64,000 bases of DNA from Sphingomicrobium astaxanthinifaciens (GTDB taxonomy: Bacteria; Pseudomonadota; Alphaproteobacteria; Sphingomonadales; Sphingomonadaceae). Below the pieces are notes generated by a model. That model was not told the origin of the DNA, did no database searches, and worked only from the letters and a program-made list of their open reading frames with translations. Within the stretch, counting starts at the first letter, position 1, and each line of letters opens with the position of its first letter. Below are positions 35,557 through 43,980 of this stretch, one piece after another. Location: positions 1,335,501 through 1,399,500 of the forward strand of contig NZ_JAKNYM010000002.1 of the NCBI RefSeq assembly GCF_022865105.1, given 5' to 3'. Made by a program: the position numbers and the translations under genes.

Positions 35557-36779
35557 GCCGTCAGCAGCCCGTGCTTCTTCTTGCCGAGGCTGAGCTTCAC
35601 CGGATCGCCCGCCACCGTGACGAGCAGCTGCGGATCGCTGACGACCGTATCGTCGAGCTTGACCGCGCCTTCCTTGATCTTGCGCTTGGCTTCACCGTTC
35701 GAGGCGCAGAAGCCGAGCCCGGTGAGCGCCGCCATGATGCCGATCTCGCCGCCCGTCGACAGGCTCGGCAGGTTGGCGTCGGACGCACCTTCCTCGAACG
35801 TCCTGCGCGCGGTCTCGGCCGCGTCCTTCGCCGCCGTCTCGCCATGCAACATCGCGGTGGTCGCGTTGGCGAGCACGATCTTGGCCTCGTTGATGTCCTG
35901 CCCGCTGAGGTTCGAAAGCCGCTCGATTTCCTCGAGCGGGACATCGGTGAACAGCTTGAGGAACCTGATCACGTCGGCATCGGCGGTGTTACGCCAGAAC
36001 TGCCAATAGTCATAGGCCGACAGCTGGTCGGCGTTGAGCCACACCGCGCCCTGGGCGGTCTTACCCATCTTCTTGCCCTCGGCAGTGGTGATGAGCGGGG
36101 TGGTGACGCCGAACAGTTCCTCCGCACCGCCCATCCGGCGCGTCAGTTCGACCCCGTTGCAGATATTGCCCCACTGGTCCGAACCGCCCATCTGCAGCCG
36201 GCAGCCGTAGCGCGCGTGGAGTTCGCGAAAGTCGTAGGCCTGGAGGATCATGTAGTTGAACTCGAGGAAGGTGAGCGGCTGCTCGCGCTCGAGCCGCAGC
36301 TTCACGCTGTCGAAGGTCAGCATCCGGTTGATGGTGAAATGCGGCCCCACCTCGCGCAGCAGGTCGAGGTAGTTGAGGCTCCCCAGCCACTCGTCATTGT
36401 TGACCATGATCGCGCCGGTCTCGCTGCCATCGAAGCGAAGGAAGCGCTCGAACACCTTGCGAATGCTCGCGATATTGGCCTCGATGCCCGCCGCGTCGAG
36501 CAGCTGGCGGCTCTCGTCCTTGCCCGAGGGGTCGCCGACCTTGGTGGTGCCGCCCCCCATCACCACGATCGGGCGATGGCCCGCCTGCTGGAGCCGGCGC
36601 AGGAGCATGATCTGCACGAGGCTGCCGACATGGAGCGACGGCGCGGTCGCATCGAAGCCGACATAGCCGGTGACCACCTCGCGCGCGGCCAGCGCGTCGA
36701 GCCCCTCGCGGTCGGTGGCCTGGTGGATATAGTCGCGGCTCGACAGGAGGTCGAGGAGGCTGCTCTGGTAGGTCGTCAT
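35553..36779 (-). CDS. tyrS: tyrosyl-tRNA synthetase
   Basis: A 408-residue class I aminoacyl-tRNA synthetase charging tRNA-Tyr. The HIGH-type motif is SLHVGSLVQIMLLRRL near residue 48; the tyrosine pocket includes GYVGFDATAPS and QMGGSDQWGNICNG near residue 190. The KMSKS-type loop is EGKKMGKTAQGAVW near residue 230. The C-terminal S4-like RNA-binding domain has GEAKRKIKEGAVKLDD. The start is ATG 36779; the open frame further upstream is antisense to the DOMON-like gene. It faces recG with overlapping stop codons and no terminator between them. Confidence 0.97.
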   Translation of the reverse strand: MTTYQSSLLDLLSSRDYIHQATDREGLDALAAREVVTGYVGFDATAPSLHVGSLVQIMLLRRLQQAGHRPIVVMGGGTTKVGDPSGKDESRQLLDAAGIEANIASIRKVFERFLRFDGSETGAIMVNNDEWLGSLNYLDLLREVGPHFTINRMLTFDSVKLRLEREQPLTFLEFNYMILQAYDFRELHARYGCRLQMGGSDQWGNICNGVELTRRMGGAEELFGVTTPLITTAEGKKMGKTAQGAVWLNADQLSAYDYWQFWRNTADADVIRFLKLFTDVPLEEIERLSNLSGQDINEAKIVLANATTAMLHGETAAKDAAETARRTFEEGASDANLPSLSTGGEIGIMAALTGLGFCASNGEAKRKIKEGAVKLDDTVVSDPQLLVTVAGDPVKLSLGKKKHGLLTA

Positions 36780-36847
36780 GGGGGATGCCGATAGCAGCAC
36801 GCATCGCCCCTTGCCACCGGAAGGTGAGGGCGGCATGCGGTGGAGCG

Positions 36848-37360
36848 ATGTTGCGCCTGATCCCCCACCCCGACCACCCCCCGCGCGCCGCCACGGGCGT
36901 CGAGGTGGCGATCGCCGCCGACGGCGAGCGGGTCGCGCTGACCTATCGGCTGCACGGCGATCTTTCGCGGCTCCGCCTGCCCGGGCTGGGGCGGTTGCGG
37001 CGCGAGGACCGGCTGTGGCGCTCGACCTGCTTCGAACTCTTCCTGCGGCAGGGGCCCGTCGGCTATCGCGAGTATAATTTCGCCCCCGACGGGCGCTGGT
37101 CCGCCTACCGCTTCGCCAGCTATCGGCGCGCGCGCTCGAACCTTGCCCAGCGCTGCCTGATCGAGACGCGCCGCGAGGAGGGGCTCTATATCCTGTCCGC
37201 GCACGTCCTCGGGCAGCGGGTCGCGGGGCACGAGATCGGGCTGTCGACCATTGTCGAGGAGGAGGATGGCCGGATGAGCTACTGGGCGGTGGCGCACCCG
37301 CCGGGCGCGGCGGACTTCCACCATGACGACTGCTTTGCGCTTCGAGGAGACGATTTGTGA
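36848..37360 (+). CDS. DOMON-like domain protein, 170 aa
   Basis: A small all-beta protein matching the DOMON-like (DOMON_murB_like) group by memory. Blocks include RLWRSTCFELFLRQG near residue 60, GYREYNFAPDGRWSAYRF (a carbohydrate or haem-fold strand pair) and SYWAVAHPPGAADFHHDDCF near the C-terminus. No signal peptide, so probably cytoplasmic. The start ATG 36848 has TGGAG only two bases upstream; a longer frame begins at 36785 without a site. It overlaps the namZ start by four bases (GTGA), so the two are translationally coupled, which ties its unknown role to the muramidase. DOMON folds bind sugars or haem; neither is shown here. Confidence 0.8.
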   Translation: MLRLIPHPDHPPRAATGVEVAIAADGERVALTYRLHGDLSRLRLPGLGRLRREDRLWRSTCFELFLRQGPVGYREYNFAPDGRWSAYRFASYRRARSNLAQRCLIETRREEGLYILSAHVLGQRVAGHEIGLSTIVEEEDGRMSYWAVAHPPGAADFHHDDCFALRGDDL

Positions 37361-38562
37361 AATTCGGCATCGACCGCCTGCTCGCCGACCCCGCGCTGCG
37401 CCGCGACCTTCGCGGCCGCCGCGTCGCGCTGTGCGCGCACCCCGCCTCGGTGACCGGCAACCTCGTCCACGCGATGGACGCGCTGGCGATCCTCGACGAC
37501 ATCGACCTCACCGCCGCCTTCGGCCCCCAGCACGGGATCAAGGGCGACAAGCAGGACAATATGGTCGAGACGCCCGACGAGATCGATCCCGTCCACCGCG
37601 TCCCCGTCTACAGCCTCTATGGCGAGGTGCGCCGCCCCACCCCCGCGATGATGGACAGCTTCGATGTGATCCTCGTCGACCTGCAGGACCTCGGCTGCCG
37701 CATCTACACCTTCATCACCACGCTGCTCTACATTCTCGAGGAGGCGGCGCGCTGCGGCAAGTCGGTGTGGGTGCTCGACCGCCCCAATCCCGCCGGGCGC
37801 CCGATCGAGGGACTGACGCTGCGCCCGGGCTACGAGAGTTTCGTGGGCGCGGGGCCGCTGCCGATGCGCCATGGGCTCACGCTGGGCGAGCTGGGCCACT
37901 GGTTCATCACCCATTTCGGGCTCGAGCTCGACTATCGCGTGATCGCGATGGAGGGCTACGACCCCAAGGCCGCTCCCGGCTTCGGCTGGCCGCCCGAGCG
38001 GCTCTGGATCAATCCCTCGCCCAACGCGCCCAACCTCAACATGGCCCGCGCCTATGCGGGCACGGTGATGCTCGAGGGCGCGACGCTGAGCGAGGGGCGG
38101 GGCACCACGCGCCCGCTCGAACTGTTCGGCGCCCCCGACATCAACGCCCGCAGCGTGATCGCGCAGATGCAGCGGCTGGCCCCGCAATGGCTCGAGGGCT
38201 GCGCGCTGCGCGAGACCTGGTTCGAGCCGACCTTCCACAAGCATGTCGGGCAGCTCTGTCACGGGGTCCACATCCACGCCGAGGGCGCCTTCTACGACCA
38301 TCACGCCTTCCGCCCGTGGCGGCTGCAGGCGCTCGGCTTCAAGGCGATCCGCGCGCTGTTCCCCGACTATGCGCTGTGGCGCGGCGAGGACTTCGCCTAC
38401 GAATATACCGAGGGGCATCTGGCGATCGACGTCATCAACGGCGGCCCCGAGTTGCGGCAATGGGTCGACGATGAAGGCGCCGAGCCGGGCGACCTCGACG
38501 CGCTCAGCCGGCCCGACGAGGCCGCCTGGGCGGACGCGCGCGCCCCGCACCTTCTCTACTGA
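37357..38562 (+). CDS. namZ: NamZ-family (DUF1343) exo-beta-N-acetylmuramidase
   Basis: A 401-residue DUF1343 protein, the family named after Bacillus subtilis NamZ, which removes terminal MurNAc from peptidoglycan fragments. Conserved blocks are RVALCAHPASVTGNLVHAMD, TAAFGPQHGIKGDKQDNMVE (predicted catalytic Glu region), VPVYSLYGEVRRPTPAM, VLDRPNPAGRPIEGL, MRHGLTLGELGHWF and LSEGRGTTRPLELFGAP. The N-terminus MKFGIDRLL has no signal peptide, unlike the secreted Bacillus enzyme, so it would act on imported muropeptides. The GTG start follows GAGGAGA. AmgK and MurU, which use free MurNAc, are encoded 25 kb away. The last 59 bases overlap the convergent PAP2 gene. Confidence 0.85.
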   Translation: MKFGIDRLLADPALRRDLRGRRVALCAHPASVTGNLVHAMDALAILDDIDLTAAFGPQHGIKGDKQDNMVETPDEIDPVHRVPVYSLYGEVRRPTPAMMDSFDVILVDLQDLGCRIYTFITTLLYILEEAARCGKSVWVLDRPNPAGRPIEGLTLRPGYESFVGAGPLPMRHGLTLGELGHWFITHFGLELDYRVIAMEGYDPKAAPGFGWPPERLWINPSPNAPNLNMARAYAGTVMLEGATLSEGRGTTRPLELFGAPDINARSVIAQMQRLAPQWLEGCALRETWFEPTFHKHVGQLCHGVHIHAEGAFYDHHAFRPWRLQALGFKAIRALFPDYALWRGEDFAYEYTEGHLAIDVINGGPELRQWVDDEGAEPGDLDALSRPDEAAWADARAPHLLY

Positions 38563-39520
38563 CCGGCGCGATCGCGGCGCGCGCGATCGCCCAGCTCGCC
38601 GCCACCACGATGATCGCACCGAGGCTGTCGAGCGCATAATGCCAGCCGAGGTGGACCGAGCCGATCATCACCACCAGCGCATAGCCCCAGCCGAGCAGCG
38701 CCGCGCGCGGCAGGTAGGTGGCCACGCACAGCCCGACCCACAGCGACAGCGCGACGTGGAGCGAGGGCATCGCCGAGATCCCCGTCCCGGGCAGCCCGCC
38801 TCCGGCCTGGTAGTCGGCCCACAGATAGTCGCGCCCGCTGATCACCAGCGGCTGGTAGGGCAGCTCGGCGAAGCGATCGGAGATGCCCAGCAATTGCCAG
38901 AAGACCGGCCCCGCCGAGGGCAGCAGGTACTGCACCAGCGCGGTCAGCGAGATGACGAGGAAATAGGACAGGATCAGCCGCCCCTTGGCGGGGCTCTCGG
39001 GGGCGAAGACGATCAGCAGCAGGCACCCCGTCTTGACCGGCCCCCACGCGGCATAGGCCCAGTCGAAGGCGGGCGAGGCCCAGCCCAGCAGCGCGTGGGT
39101 GAGCCGCCACGGGTCGGTGCCGAGGAAGAGCGCGGCATCGAGATCGGCGAGCAACGGGTCGGCCCAGAACCCCGCCACCATCGGCAGCATCGACTTGAGC
39201 CACATCAGCGCCGCAAGCTCGAGCGCCATCAGCCCGACGAGCAGCACGAAGACGACGACCGGGCGGCGCGGTTCGGCGCGCAGCCGCGCCAGCGGGCGGG
39301 GTTCGCGCTGCCACGCATAGATCGCCAGTTTGGCGACGATCCCCGCGAGCACCACCGCGACCGCGATCGTCATGAAGGCGATGAAATAGGCGTCGAAGGG
39401 CAGCCGGTAGGGATAGCCGTGGCGCCAGCCGATGACGAGCGCCGCACCATAGGTCAGCGCCACGACCAGCGCGGAGAGGGGGAGCCAGCGGGGCAGGGCG
39501 GGCAACATGGCGGCCAGCAT
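38504..39520 (-). CDS. PAP2-family membrane phosphatase/phosphotransferase
   Basis: A 338-residue polytopic membrane protein with about seven hydrophobic helices. It carries PAP2 motifs GISAMPSLHVALSLW (SxPSxH) near residue 225 and SVHLGWHYALDSLGAI (HxxxD) near 275. The first PAP2 motif KxxxxxxRP is not clear, which together with the layout points to the Aur1/Ipt1-like (PAP2_3, inositolphosphotransferase-like) branch. A role in sphingolipid head-group transfer would suit a sphingomonad but is inference only. Start ATG 39520 was chosen; ATG 39508 is also possible and neither has a strong ribosome-binding site. Its 3' end overlaps namZ by 59 bases on the opposite strand. Confidence 0.82.
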   Translation of the reverse strand: MLAAMLPALPRWLPLSALVVALTYGAALVIGWRHGYPYRLPFDAYFIAFMTIAVAVVLAGIVAKLAIYAWQREPRPLARLRAEPRRPVVVFVLLVGLMALELAALMWLKSMLPMVAGFWADPLLADLDAALFLGTDPWRLTHALLGWASPAFDWAYAAWGPVKTGCLLLIVFAPESPAKGRLILSYFLVISLTALVQYLLPSAGPVFWQLLGISDRFAELPYQPLVISGRDYLWADYQAGGGLPGTGISAMPSLHVALSLWVGLCVATYLPRAALLGWGYALVVMIGSVHLGWHYALDSLGAIIVVAASWAIARAAIAPVSREGAGRARPPRRPRRAG

Positions 39521-39578
39521 GGCACAGCCGCGCCCGCGCGCAAGGGGCCCCCCGCGCGCGTCCCGCCGCGGCACGCGC

Positions 39579-40760
39579 TCAGTGCTTGCGGCTCAACTCG
39601 CGCATCGCCGCGTCGAGCCCGTCGAGCGTGAGCGGGTACATGCGATCATCCATCAGCTCCTTCAGGATCCGCGTCGAATGGCTGTGGTTCCAATAGGCCT
39701 CGGGCGTGGGGTTGAGCCACACCGCGCTCCTGTACTGGTCGGTCAGCCGCTCGATCCAGGTCGCGCCCGCTTCCTCGTTGTAATGCTCGATTGCCCCGCC
39801 CGGATGGGTGATCTCGAAGGGGCTCATCGAGGCATCGCCGACGATCACCAGCTTATGGTCGGGGCCGAACTTGTGGATGATGTCGAGGGTCGGCGTCTGG
39901 TCGTCCCAGCGGCGCCGGTTCTCCTTCCATACCCCCTCGTAGATGCAGTTGTGAAAATAATAATGCTCGAGATGCTTGAACTCCGAGCGCGCCGCCGAGA
40001 ACAATTCCTCGACCTGCCGGACATGCGGGTCCATCGACCCGCCGATGTCGAGGAAGAGCAGCAGCTTGACCGCATTGTGCCGCTCGGGACGCATCTTGAC
40101 GTCGAGCCAGCCCTGCCGCGCGGTGCCCTCGATGGTGCGCTCGAGGTCGAGCTCCTCCGCCGCGCCCTCGCGGGCGAAACGGCGCAATCGCTTGAGCGCG
40201 ACCTGGATGTTGCGCGTGCCCAGCGCGACGTCGCCGTCGAGGTCGCGAAACAACCGCTTTTCCCAGATCTTGACCGCGCGGCCATGCCGCCCCGGCCCGC
40301 CGATCCGGACCCCCGCGGGATTGTAGCCCGAATGGCCGAAGGGCGAGGTCCCCCCGGTGCCGATCCACTTCGACCCTCCCTCGTGTCGCTCCTGCTGCTC
40401 GGCGAGCCGCTGCTTGAGCGTCTCCATGATCTCGTCCCAGTCTCCGAGCGCCTCGATCGCGGCCTTTTCCTCGGGGGTGAGGAAGCGTTCGGCGACCGCC
40501 TTGAGCCATTCCTCGGGCAATTCGACCGGAGCCAGCTCGTCCTCGGCGCGGGTCACCCCCTTGAAGGTCGCGGCGAACACCTGGTCGAAGCGGTCGAGCA
40601 TCTTCTCGTCGGACACGTAGGTCGCCCGCGCCAGGAAATAGAATTGGGTGGGGTCGGCCGCGATCACCTCGCGGTCGAGCGCCTCGAGCAGCATCAGATG
40701 CTCCTTCAGGCTGGCCTTGAACCCGGCTTTGCGCAGCGCGTCGAGGAAGGAGATGAACAT
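39579..40760 (-). CDS. VWA-domain (CoxE-like) protein
   Basis: A 393-residue protein of the CoxE-like VWA group that normally works with a MoxR AAA+ ATPase. The N-terminal part is helical (FLDALRKAGFKASLKEHLML). Mid-protein is a Gly-rich stretch (GGTSPFGHSGYNPAGVRIGG). The VWA core near residue 240 reads LLFLDIGGSMDPH; a canonical MIDAS is DxSxS, so the second position is Gly here and metal binding is uncertain. Further VWA strands are YYFHNCIYEGVW and LVIVGDASMSPFE. No membrane segment. The matching MoxR gene is at 43058-43906 on the same strand, but three opposite-strand genes lie between. Targets are unknown. Confidence 0.85.
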   Translation of the reverse strand: MFISFLDALRKAGFKASLKEHLMLLEALDREVIAADPTQFYFLARATYVSDEKMLDRFDQVFAATFKGVTRAEDELAPVELPEEWLKAVAERFLTPEEKAAIEALGDWDEIMETLKQRLAEQQERHEGGSKWIGTGGTSPFGHSGYNPAGVRIGGPGRHGRAVKIWEKRLFRDLDGDVALGTRNIQVALKRLRRFAREGAAEELDLERTIEGTARQGWLDVKMRPERHNAVKLLLFLDIGGSMDPHVRQVEELFSAARSEFKHLEHYYFHNCIYEGVWKENRRRWDDQTPTLDIIHKFGPDHKLVIVGDASMSPFEITHPGGAIEHYNEEAGATWIERLTDQYRSAVWLNPTPEAYWNHSHSTRILKELMDDRMYPLTLDGLDAAMRELSRKH

Positions 40761-40804
40761 GCTCGCAGCCTCTAGCCTGCCGTCCCGCGCCGGGCAAATC
40801 GCTT

Positions 40805-40833
40805 GGTTAACGAATTGGTAGGGGGGGGCGCAT
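40805..40833 (+). promoter_or_regulatory. leader block upstream of the MCP-like gene
   Basis: GGTTAACGAATTGGTA followed by eight G and CGCAT. It is the partner of the block at 32592-32621. GTTAAC is half of a CtrA-type site, but the second half does not match. It lies about 42 bases upstream of the proposed ATG. Function unproven. Confidence 0.35.
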
Positions 40834-40874
40834 AAACACGGCAGCGTAACGGGGTGAACAAGGAAGCGTCGAAC

Positions 40875-42281
40875 ATGGCCACGCAGGGCATCGAAGAAGT
40901 CACCGAAAACGCCATCCGCCTGGTAGCGCGCGACTGCGGCTCGTTGAGCCTCGAGTGCAGCGACGTCGCCGAATATGTCGAGACCGTCACCGAACGCGTG
41001 TCGGCCAGCCTCGAGACGCTCGACACGCTCGAGCAGGTCACCGAACAGCTGATGCGCGACCAGGCGCGGGTGTCCGATTCGACCGACGAGGCGCGGCTGC
41101 TCTCGCAGCAGGCCAAGGACAAGCTCGACAACGGGCGCGCCGCGATCGAGAGCACGATCGAGGGGTTCCGCGGGCTGACCGACCTCGTCGTCCAGCTGGG
41201 CGAGCGGATGGAACGCTTCGCCGGCGCGATGAACCAGGTGCAGTCGGTGTCGGCGACGATCGAGACGATCGCGCGCAAGACCAACATGCTGGCGCTCAAC
41301 GCCACCATCGAGGCGGCGCGCGCGGGCGATGCCGGGCGCAGCTTTGCGGTCGTCGCCGCCGAGGTGAAGAAGCTCGCGCACGACACCCGCAATGCCACCG
41401 GGCAGATCGCCACCACCCTCGGCGAGCTCACCCGCGAGGCCAATGCCGTCAACGACGAGATCACCAGCGGGGTCGATCGCAGCCGCGCCGCGCAGGCGGG
41501 GATCGCCACCATCGGCGAGACCGTCCGCGAGGTCTCCGAGATCGTCGACATGGTGGATTCGCAGTCGGAGGGCATCGCCCAGTCGACCAGTCTCATCCAG
41601 ACCAGCGTCGACCGGGTGAAGGCGGGGCTCAGCGAATTCTCGGGCGGGGCGCGCGCCAACAACGGCGAACTCGTGCAGGCGCAAAAGCGGCTCGCGCACC
41701 TCGAGCAGATGGCCAACGAGATGCTCGACACGCTCGCCAATTCGGGGGCCGAGATCGACGATACCCCGTTCATCGCGCGCGCGCAGGACGCGATGCGCGA
41801 CATCCAGCGTATCGTCGAGCAGGCGGTCGAGGCGGGCGAGATCGACCTCGAGGCGGTGTTCGACCGCGACTATGTCGAGATCGCCGGAACCAATCCCAAG
41901 CAGTATCGCAACGGCTTCTGCGAGTTCGCCGATCGCCATATCCAGGGCGTGCTCGACGCCTTCAAGGCGAGCGACAACCGCATCATCGCCTGCGCGCTGA
42001 CCGACGTGAACGGCTATTTGCCGACCCACCTGTCCGAGCGCAGCCTGCCGCAGGGCGAGGACCCGGTGTGGAACGACAAGCATTGCCGCAACCGCCTCAT
42101 CCTGATGGACGAGGCCACGCGGCGCGCGGTCGAGAGCGACAAGCCGGCCACGCTCTACACCTACCAGATGCAGCTCGGCGACCAGAGCTTCCCGGTCAAG
42201 AATGTCTTCGTGCCGCTGCACTTCAAGGGCCGGCGCTGGGGCAATTTCGAGCTTGCCTATCGCGACACCGGCGCCGCCTGA
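40875..42281 (+). CDS. soluble methyl-accepting chemotaxis-like receptor
   Basis: A 468-residue protein without transmembrane helices. Residues about 20-300 are a coiled-coil MCP signalling region with the hairpin tip [20 protein letters not shown] and [20 protein letters not shown]. After it, about residues 330-465 form a C-terminal ligand domain of the kind found in many soluble MCPs ([56 protein letters not shown]). The order (signalling then sensor) is reversed from classical receptors. ATG 40875 follows AAGGAAG at eight bases; an upstream GTG at 40854 is possible. No che or flagellar gene is in the window, so the output may be chemotaxis elsewhere or another pathway. Confidence 0.87.
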   Translation: MATQGIEEVTENAIRLVARDCGSLSLECSDVAEYVETVTERVSASLETLDTLEQVTEQLMRDQARVSDSTDEARLLSQQAKDKLDNGRAAIESTIEGFRGLTDLVVQLGERMERFAGAMNQVQSVSATIETIARKTNMLALNATIEAARAGDAGRSFAVVAAEVKKLAHDTRNATGQIATTLGELTREANAVNDEITSGVDRSRAAQAGIATIGETVREVSEIVDMVDSQSEGIAQSTSLIQTSVDRVKAGLSEFSGGARANNGELVQAQKRLAHLEQMANEMLDTLANSGAEIDDTPFIARAQDAMRDIQRIVEQAVEAGEIDLEAVFDRDYVEIAGTNPKQYRNGFCEFADRHIQGVLDAFKASDNRIIACALTDVNGYLPTHLSERSLPQGEDPVWNDKHCRNRLILMDEATRRAVESDKPATLYTYQMQLGDQSFPVKNVFVPLHFKGRRWGNFELAYRDTGAA

Positions 42282-42366
42282 GCGGGGAGGGCGCGCGCGC
42301 ATGGCGCTTGACGCTGCGCGCGCGCGCGCCAACACTGCCGCGCGGGCCGGACAAGAGGGGGCGCGG

Positions 42367-42816
42367 ATGGACGGATTGCAGGCAAGAACCCGCTGGATGG
42401 CGCTGCTCGCGCTGTTCGTGTTCGCGGTGATGATGCTGCTGTTCGCGCTCCAGCTCGCGGCGATCGACGCGCAGGTCGAGGATCGCCCCGACCTGTGGGC
42501 GCATTTCCTCCCGACCCCCTTCTACCTCTACGCGGTCGGCGCGGTCTGGTGGGCGTTGCGCTCGATCTCGGCCGGCAAGGGGTTCGCCCCGCAGGTCGCG
42601 CGGCTGCTGCGCCGGGTCGGGCTCGCGCTCGCGGTGGGCGGCATGATCGAGCTGGTCGGGCAGAACCTCCTGCCCGTGTTCCTGACCCGCGCGCCGCTGT
42701 TCGAACTCGACTCGACCGCCATCGCGATCGCCATCGTCGGCGCCGGGCTGTGGGCAATGTCCGAACTGATCGACGAGGCCCGCGCCGCGCGCGACGAACT
42801 CGACAGTTTCGTCTGA
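42367..42816 (+). CDS. DUF2975-type integral membrane protein
   Basis: A 149-residue protein with four predicted hydrophobic helices: WMALLALFVFAVMMLLFALQ, FYLYAVGAVWWALRSI, GLALAVGGMIELVGQNLLPV and AIAIAIVGAGLWAMSELIDEA. The helix pattern and C-terminal AMSELIDEARAARDELD match DUF2975 proteins, which are regularly encoded with a YozG-like Cro/C1 HTH protein, as here. ATG 42367 follows AGAGGGGG; a longer frame from 42301 would add a charged tail without a site. The stop overlaps the HTH start (TGATG). Its function is unknown. Confidence 0.83.
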   Translation: MDGLQARTRWMALLALFVFAVMMLLFALQLAAIDAQVEDRPDLWAHFLPTPFYLYAVGAVWWALRSISAGKGFAPQVARLLRRVGLALAVGGMIELVGQNLLPVFLTRAPLFELDSTAIAIAIVGAGLWAMSELIDEARAARDELDSFV

Positions 42817-43061
42817 TGGGGATCAAGGTCACCCTCGATGCGCAGCTGCAGCGCGCGGGCATGACGGGCAAGGATCTCGCCGAGGCGATCGACCTGTCGC
42901 AGACGCAACTGAGCCTGTTCCGCTCGGGCAAGGTCAAGGGGATCCGCTTCGCCACGCTGGCCGCGATGTGCGCGGCACTCGGCTGCCAGCCCGGCGACCT
43001 CATCCGCTTCGAGCTCGACGGCGAGGACGCCGGGGACACGGACGAGGGCGAGCCGCGTTAG
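42816..43061 (+). CDS. small Cro/C1-type HTH regulator (YozG-like)
   Basis: An 81-residue DNA-binding protein consisting of one XRE-family helix-turn-helix: LQRAGMTGKDLAEAIDLSQT, QLSLFRSGKVKGIRFATLAA and MCAALGCQPGDLIRFE, then a short acidic tail. It is coupled to the DUF2975 gene by TGATG overlap and probably regulates that operon. Its stop overlaps the moxR stop by four bases (TTAG) on the opposite strand. Operator not identified. Confidence 0.9.
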   Translation: MGIKVTLDAQLQRAGMTGKDLAEAIDLSQTQLSLFRSGKVKGIRFATLAAMCAALGCQPGDLIRFELDGEDAGDTDEGEPR

Positions 43062-43906
43062 CGGCCCTGCGGCCGCCGCGCGAGGAAGGCCAGCTTCTCG
43101 AACAGCATCACGTCCTGCTCGTTCTTGAGCAGCGCGCCGTGGAGCGGCGGGATCGCCTTCTTGGGATCGGCATCGGCGAGCACCTCGAGCGGCATGTCCT
43201 CGTGGAGGATGAGCTTGAGCCAGTCGATCAACTCGCTGGTCGAGGGCTTCTTCTTGAGCCCCGGGGTCTCGCGCACCTGGTAGAACAGGTCGAGCGCGCG
43301 CCGCACCAGCATCTTCTGGATGCCCGGGAAATGCACCTCGATGATCGCTTCCATCGTCTCGGCGTCGGGGAAGGCGATATAGTGGAAGAAGCAGCGCCGC
43401 AGGAAGGCGTCGGGCAGGTCCTTCTCGTTGTTCGAGGTGATCACCACCACCGGGCGCTCGGCGGCCTTCACCGTCTCGCCCGTCTCGTAGACATGGAACT
43501 CCATCCGATCGAGTTCCTGCAGCAGGTCGTTGGGGAACTCGATGTCGGCCTTGTCGATCTCGTCGATCAGCAGCACCGGGAGCCGTTCGCTGGTGAAGGC
43601 CTCCCACAGCTTGCCCTTGCGGATATAGTTGGAGATGTCGTGGACCCGGTCCTCGCCGAGCTGGCCGTCGCGCAGCCGGGCGACGGCGTCATATTCGTAC
43701 AATCCCTGCACCGCGCGGGTGGTCGACTTGACGTGCCACTCGATCAGCGGCGCGTCGATCGCCTTGGCGATCTCGTGCGCGAGCACGGTCTTGCCCGTGC
43801 CGGGCTCGCCCTTGACGAGGAGCGGGCGGCGCAGCGCGACCGCCGCATTGACCGCGACCTTGAGATCGTCGGTGGCGACATAGGAGGAGGTGCCGTCGAA
43901 TTTCAT
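43058..43906 (-). CDS. MoxR-family AAA+ ATPase
   Basis: A 282-residue AAA+ ATPase of the MoxR group, thought to act as a chaperone for metal-cofactor or complex assembly together with VWA proteins. Walker A is VKGEPGTGKTVLAHEIA near residue 35, the pore region WHVKSTTRAVQGLYEYDA follows, Walker B is LPVLLIDEIDKADIEFP near 112, sensor 1 is PVVVITSNNEKDLPDAFLRR near 155 and the C-terminal lid has ADPKKAIPPLHGALLKNE. Its VWA partner is probably the CoxE-like protein at 39579-40760. The start ATG matches homologues (MKFDGTSSYVATDDL). Substrate not known. Confidence 0.9.
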   Translation of the reverse strand: MKFDGTSSYVATDDLKVAVNAAVALRRPLLVKGEPGTGKTVLAHEIAKAIDAPLIEWHVKSTTRAVQGLYEYDAVARLRDGQLGEDRVHDISNYIRKGKLWEAFTSERLPVLLIDEIDKADIEFPNDLLQELDRMEFHVYETGETVKAAERPVVVITSNNEKDLPDAFLRRCFFHYIAFPDAETMEAIIEVHFPGIQKMLVRRALDLFYQVRETPGLKKKPSTSELIDWLKLILHEDMPLEVLADADPKKAIPPLHGALLKNEQDVMLFEKLAFLARRPQGR

Positions 43907-43980
43907 CCCGCCCCCCTATGGGAAGGGCGTTGCCGGTGCAAGCGGGCAGGGGCGTGGGACGGTCGCCCCGCGCAGCCCGC

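Noticed and set aside
40805-40820. Full CtrA box upstream of the MCP-like gene
   Set aside because: TTAA is followed after seven bases by GTAG, not TTAA, so only a half-site is present.
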